Virus record (IMG/VR): IMGVR_UViG_3300030107_002180
Coordinates: 23,073 to 45,123 of that record
Length of the DNA stretch: 22,051 nucleotides
DNA from: a virus
Strand: one strand, 5' to 3'
Positions 20,816-22,051 of the stretch are shown here, piece after piece. The translations under genes and the position numbers were made by a program. Positions within the stretch are counted from its first letter, which is position 1; each line of letters opens with the position of its first letter. The notes below the pieces were generated by a model. The model did no database searches. It saw only the letters and a list, made by a program, of their open reading frames with translations, and was not told the DNA's origin.

Positions 20816-21276
20816 AATACTGTCCAATATCCACTAACTGTAACGGTGGCACTGCTTCCAATGGTTATAGGACCTGCACTCAGTCCGTTTGTAGAACTAC
20901 TGATTGTTATATCAGCACTGATTGTTTGTCCGTTTGTTCTTACGATAGAGTTATTACCCAAGAATGGATACCGTGTGTCTGCTTCTGACTTGGTGTAGCT
21001 GTTGGCTATACTAAAGGCATCATAGGCTATTATCTCTACAACATCATTGACAGATGCACCTGTAGTCAGAACGACTGTTGTACCTGATGTGGCTGTATAG
21101 TCTGTACTAGGCTTGAGTAGAATACCATTCTGATATACGTCTACATAAGCACCGTCTGCATATGTTAGCGTAAGTGCGTTAGAGTCAGAACCACTAAAGG
21201 TTGTCTGTCCTGCTGTCGCTTGGTACACGAACCTGTTTCGTATTCCTTGATTTGGTGCTTTTCCTATATAGGGCAT
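20812..21276 (-). CDS. Tail-fibre adaptor-like protein (154 aa)
   Basis: The first 90 residues follow a pattern I recall from many marine phage fibre and tail proteins: MPYIGKAPNQGIRNRFVYQ, then AGQTTFSGSD, then YADGAYVDVYQNGILLKPSTDY, then ASVNDVVEIIAYDAF. This looks like a small beta domain that repeats in longer fibres. A short linker, SYTKSEADTRYPFLG, resembles the YTKSEAD motif used at stalk-to-domain joints in many tail fibres. The C-terminal 40 residues are Ser/Thr/Ile-rich and strand-like (GQTISADITISSSTNGLS). It probably forms a base or adaptor for receptor-binding proteins. The start is four codons after a weak ribosome-binding region and directly follows the 88-residue gene's stop. 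Its stop overlaps paralogue 1 as ATGA. Confidence 0.85.
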   Translation of the reverse strand: MPYIGKAPNQGIRNRFVYQATAGQTTFSGSDSNALTLTYADGAYVDVYQNGILLKPSTDYTATSGTTVVLTTGASVNDVVEIIAYDAFSIANSYTKSEADTRYPFLGNNSIVRTNGQTISADITISSSTNGLSAGPITIGSSATVTVSGYWTVL

Positions 21277-21543
21277 TTACTTTTTCTCTCTGTCTGCACG
21301 ATTTTTGTAATCACTTCTTGCTACTACCAACTTTACAAAGTCAGCTTGATTAGATGGGATTGGGTCAGTAAAAGAACTGTCGTTCATTAACTTAGTCGTC
21401 CACTCAGATTGCATCCTTTTCCAACAGTTATTAATTTTACCTGTTATTGCTTCTTGAACCCATGTGTTAATGTCCAACAAATCATTCTTTAGAATAGTCT
21501 GTTGCGTATCATCTACTTCTATTGTTAGTGTAAGTTTTGCCAT
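21277..21543 (-). CDS. Conserved hypothetical tail-cluster protein (88 aa)
   Basis: A strong ribosome-binding site (AAAGGAG, 21550-21556) lies six bases before the ATG. The product starts MAKLTLTIEVDDTQQTILKN, with a strand-rich head, then a helical part: LDINTWVQEAITGKINNCWKRM. SFTDPIPSNQADFVKLVVAR follows near the end. I recall close matches in other marine phages next to fibre genes, with no known function. It has one cysteine and no membrane segment. It may be a small tail connector or fibre chaperone; that is a guess from its place. Confidence 0.8.
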   Translation of the reverse strand: MAKLTLTIEVDDTQQTILKNDLLDINTWVQEAITGKINNCWKRMQSEWTTKLMNDSSFTDPIPSNQADFVKLVVARSDYKNRADREKK

Positions 21544-21582
21544 TTTAATCTCCTTTAAGATATGTTATTTCGCATTGGCGTA

Positions 21583-22051
21583 TTAACAGGCTAGAAAGCC
21601 AGAAAAATGACTCTCGGTATGTATGTCCATAGTATTAGCACCTCCAATAATTGTTATTTCAGGGGTAGCAGTATCACTTGCGTCCATATCTGCTAAAACA
21701 TTTACGTGCATACTGTACATTCCATAATTTTGGTCGCCTAAATCTGGGTCAATTATACTCATATAGACTCTATTGGAGGTTGATATTCTAAGCTGGTAAT
21801 AATCTACGTCTATGTCTACATTATTCATTCTGACTTGAAGATTTAAAAAATATCTTCCACCAATAGGTGCTGTGAATACATTAGATGCAAAGTCTCCATT
21901 TTGGTCATAAATTTCTGTTCCAAAAACTATAGTTGTTGTAGTTCCAACCGCTATACTGCCTTGAGTTGAAGTAGGTCTTGCCAAAAAAGCAGGTTGTAGT
22001 GGCTTAGTGATGTGACCATTAGCATCAAAGACCATGTGTGATGTAGTACCA
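21583..22051 (-). CDS. C1q/TNF-like tail-fibre tip protein (5' end outside window)
   Basis: The frame stays open past the ATG at 22035 up to the window edge, reading GTTSH before MVFDANGHITKP. No ribosome-binding site precedes that ATG, so this is more likely the end of a longer fibre protein than a 150-residue gene. Residues 14-150 counted from that ATG have the C1q-like pattern: QPAFLARPTSTQGSIAVG, TTIVFGTEIYDQNGDF, FTAPIGGRYFLNLQVRM, and ending HFSGFLAC. C1q-like domains form trimeric beta-sandwich tips in many phage fibres and bind host surface molecules. It is the first gene of the leftward cluster seen here. A gap of 39 bases with no clear terminator separates it from the 88-residue gene. 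Confidence 0.8.
   Translation of the reverse strand, partial: GTTSHMVFDANGHITKPLQPAFLARPTSTQGSIAVGTTTTIVFGTEIYDQNGDFASNVFTAPIGGRYFLNLQVRMNNVDIDVDYYQLRISTSNRVYMSIIDPDLGDQNYGMYSMHVNVLADMDASDTATPEITIIGGANTMDIHTESHFSGFLAC

Overview
The window is a piece of a tailed-phage genome (or an uncultured viral contig), most likely a marine podovirus of the HMO-2011 type. The strongest clue is a family A DNA polymerase with a DnaJ-like zinc-finger insertion between its exonuclease and polymerase domains, an arrangement I recall as characteristic of the SAR116 phage HMO-2011 and its relatives. Other support comes from the DnaB-like helicase, a T7-type endonuclease I, a small monomeric class II ribonucleotide reductase, and structural proteins of a style common in marine phages. 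The DNA is AT-rich and genes are packed almost without gaps, with many ATGA, TAATG or TGATG overlaps. I saw no tRNA, rRNA, integrase, IS element or CRISPR array. The host cannot be read from the sequence; a marine alphaproteobacterium is only a guess from phage kinship.

Left arm (1-8583, + strand): replication, recombination and nucleotide supply. In order: the end of an endonuclease VII-like HNH nuclease, a replicative helicase, DNA polymerase A, then a near-consensus sigma-70 promoter (3410-3438). Downstream of it lie a possible ssDNA-binding protein with an acidic tail, a Cas4/RecB-like exonuclease with a probable iron-sulfur cluster, T7-type endonuclease I, a DUF3310 protein, a 59-residue protein, the class II (B12-dependent) reductase, and three small genes, one resembling ribosome modulation factor. 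Together these unwind and copy DNA, degrade or resolve recombination intermediates, and make dNTPs from ribonucleotides. A hairpin plus T-tract at 8595-8621 ends this arm.

Right arm (22051-8623, - strand, read right to left): virion and host-contact genes, converging on the left arm. First comes a set of tail-fibre or adhesin genes: a C1q-like protein cut by the window edge, an 88-residue protein, an adaptor-like fibre protein, three tandem paralogues that all end in GDLA, and a 355-residue fibre protein. Next are small membrane-associated genes, two of which share 95 nt encoding transmembrane segments in two frames. Last are an 848-residue Q/N/A-rich repetitive protein, a LysM-like protein, two hypothetical structural proteins, and a 1270-residue probable ejection protein.

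No entirely new system stands out. The best leads are the GDLA paralogue cassette, which has exact 26-nt direct repeats and ribosome-binding sites built into the conserved C-terminus; the doubly coding transmembrane overlap; the RMF-like gene; and two different Holliday-junction resolvase families in one replication module.
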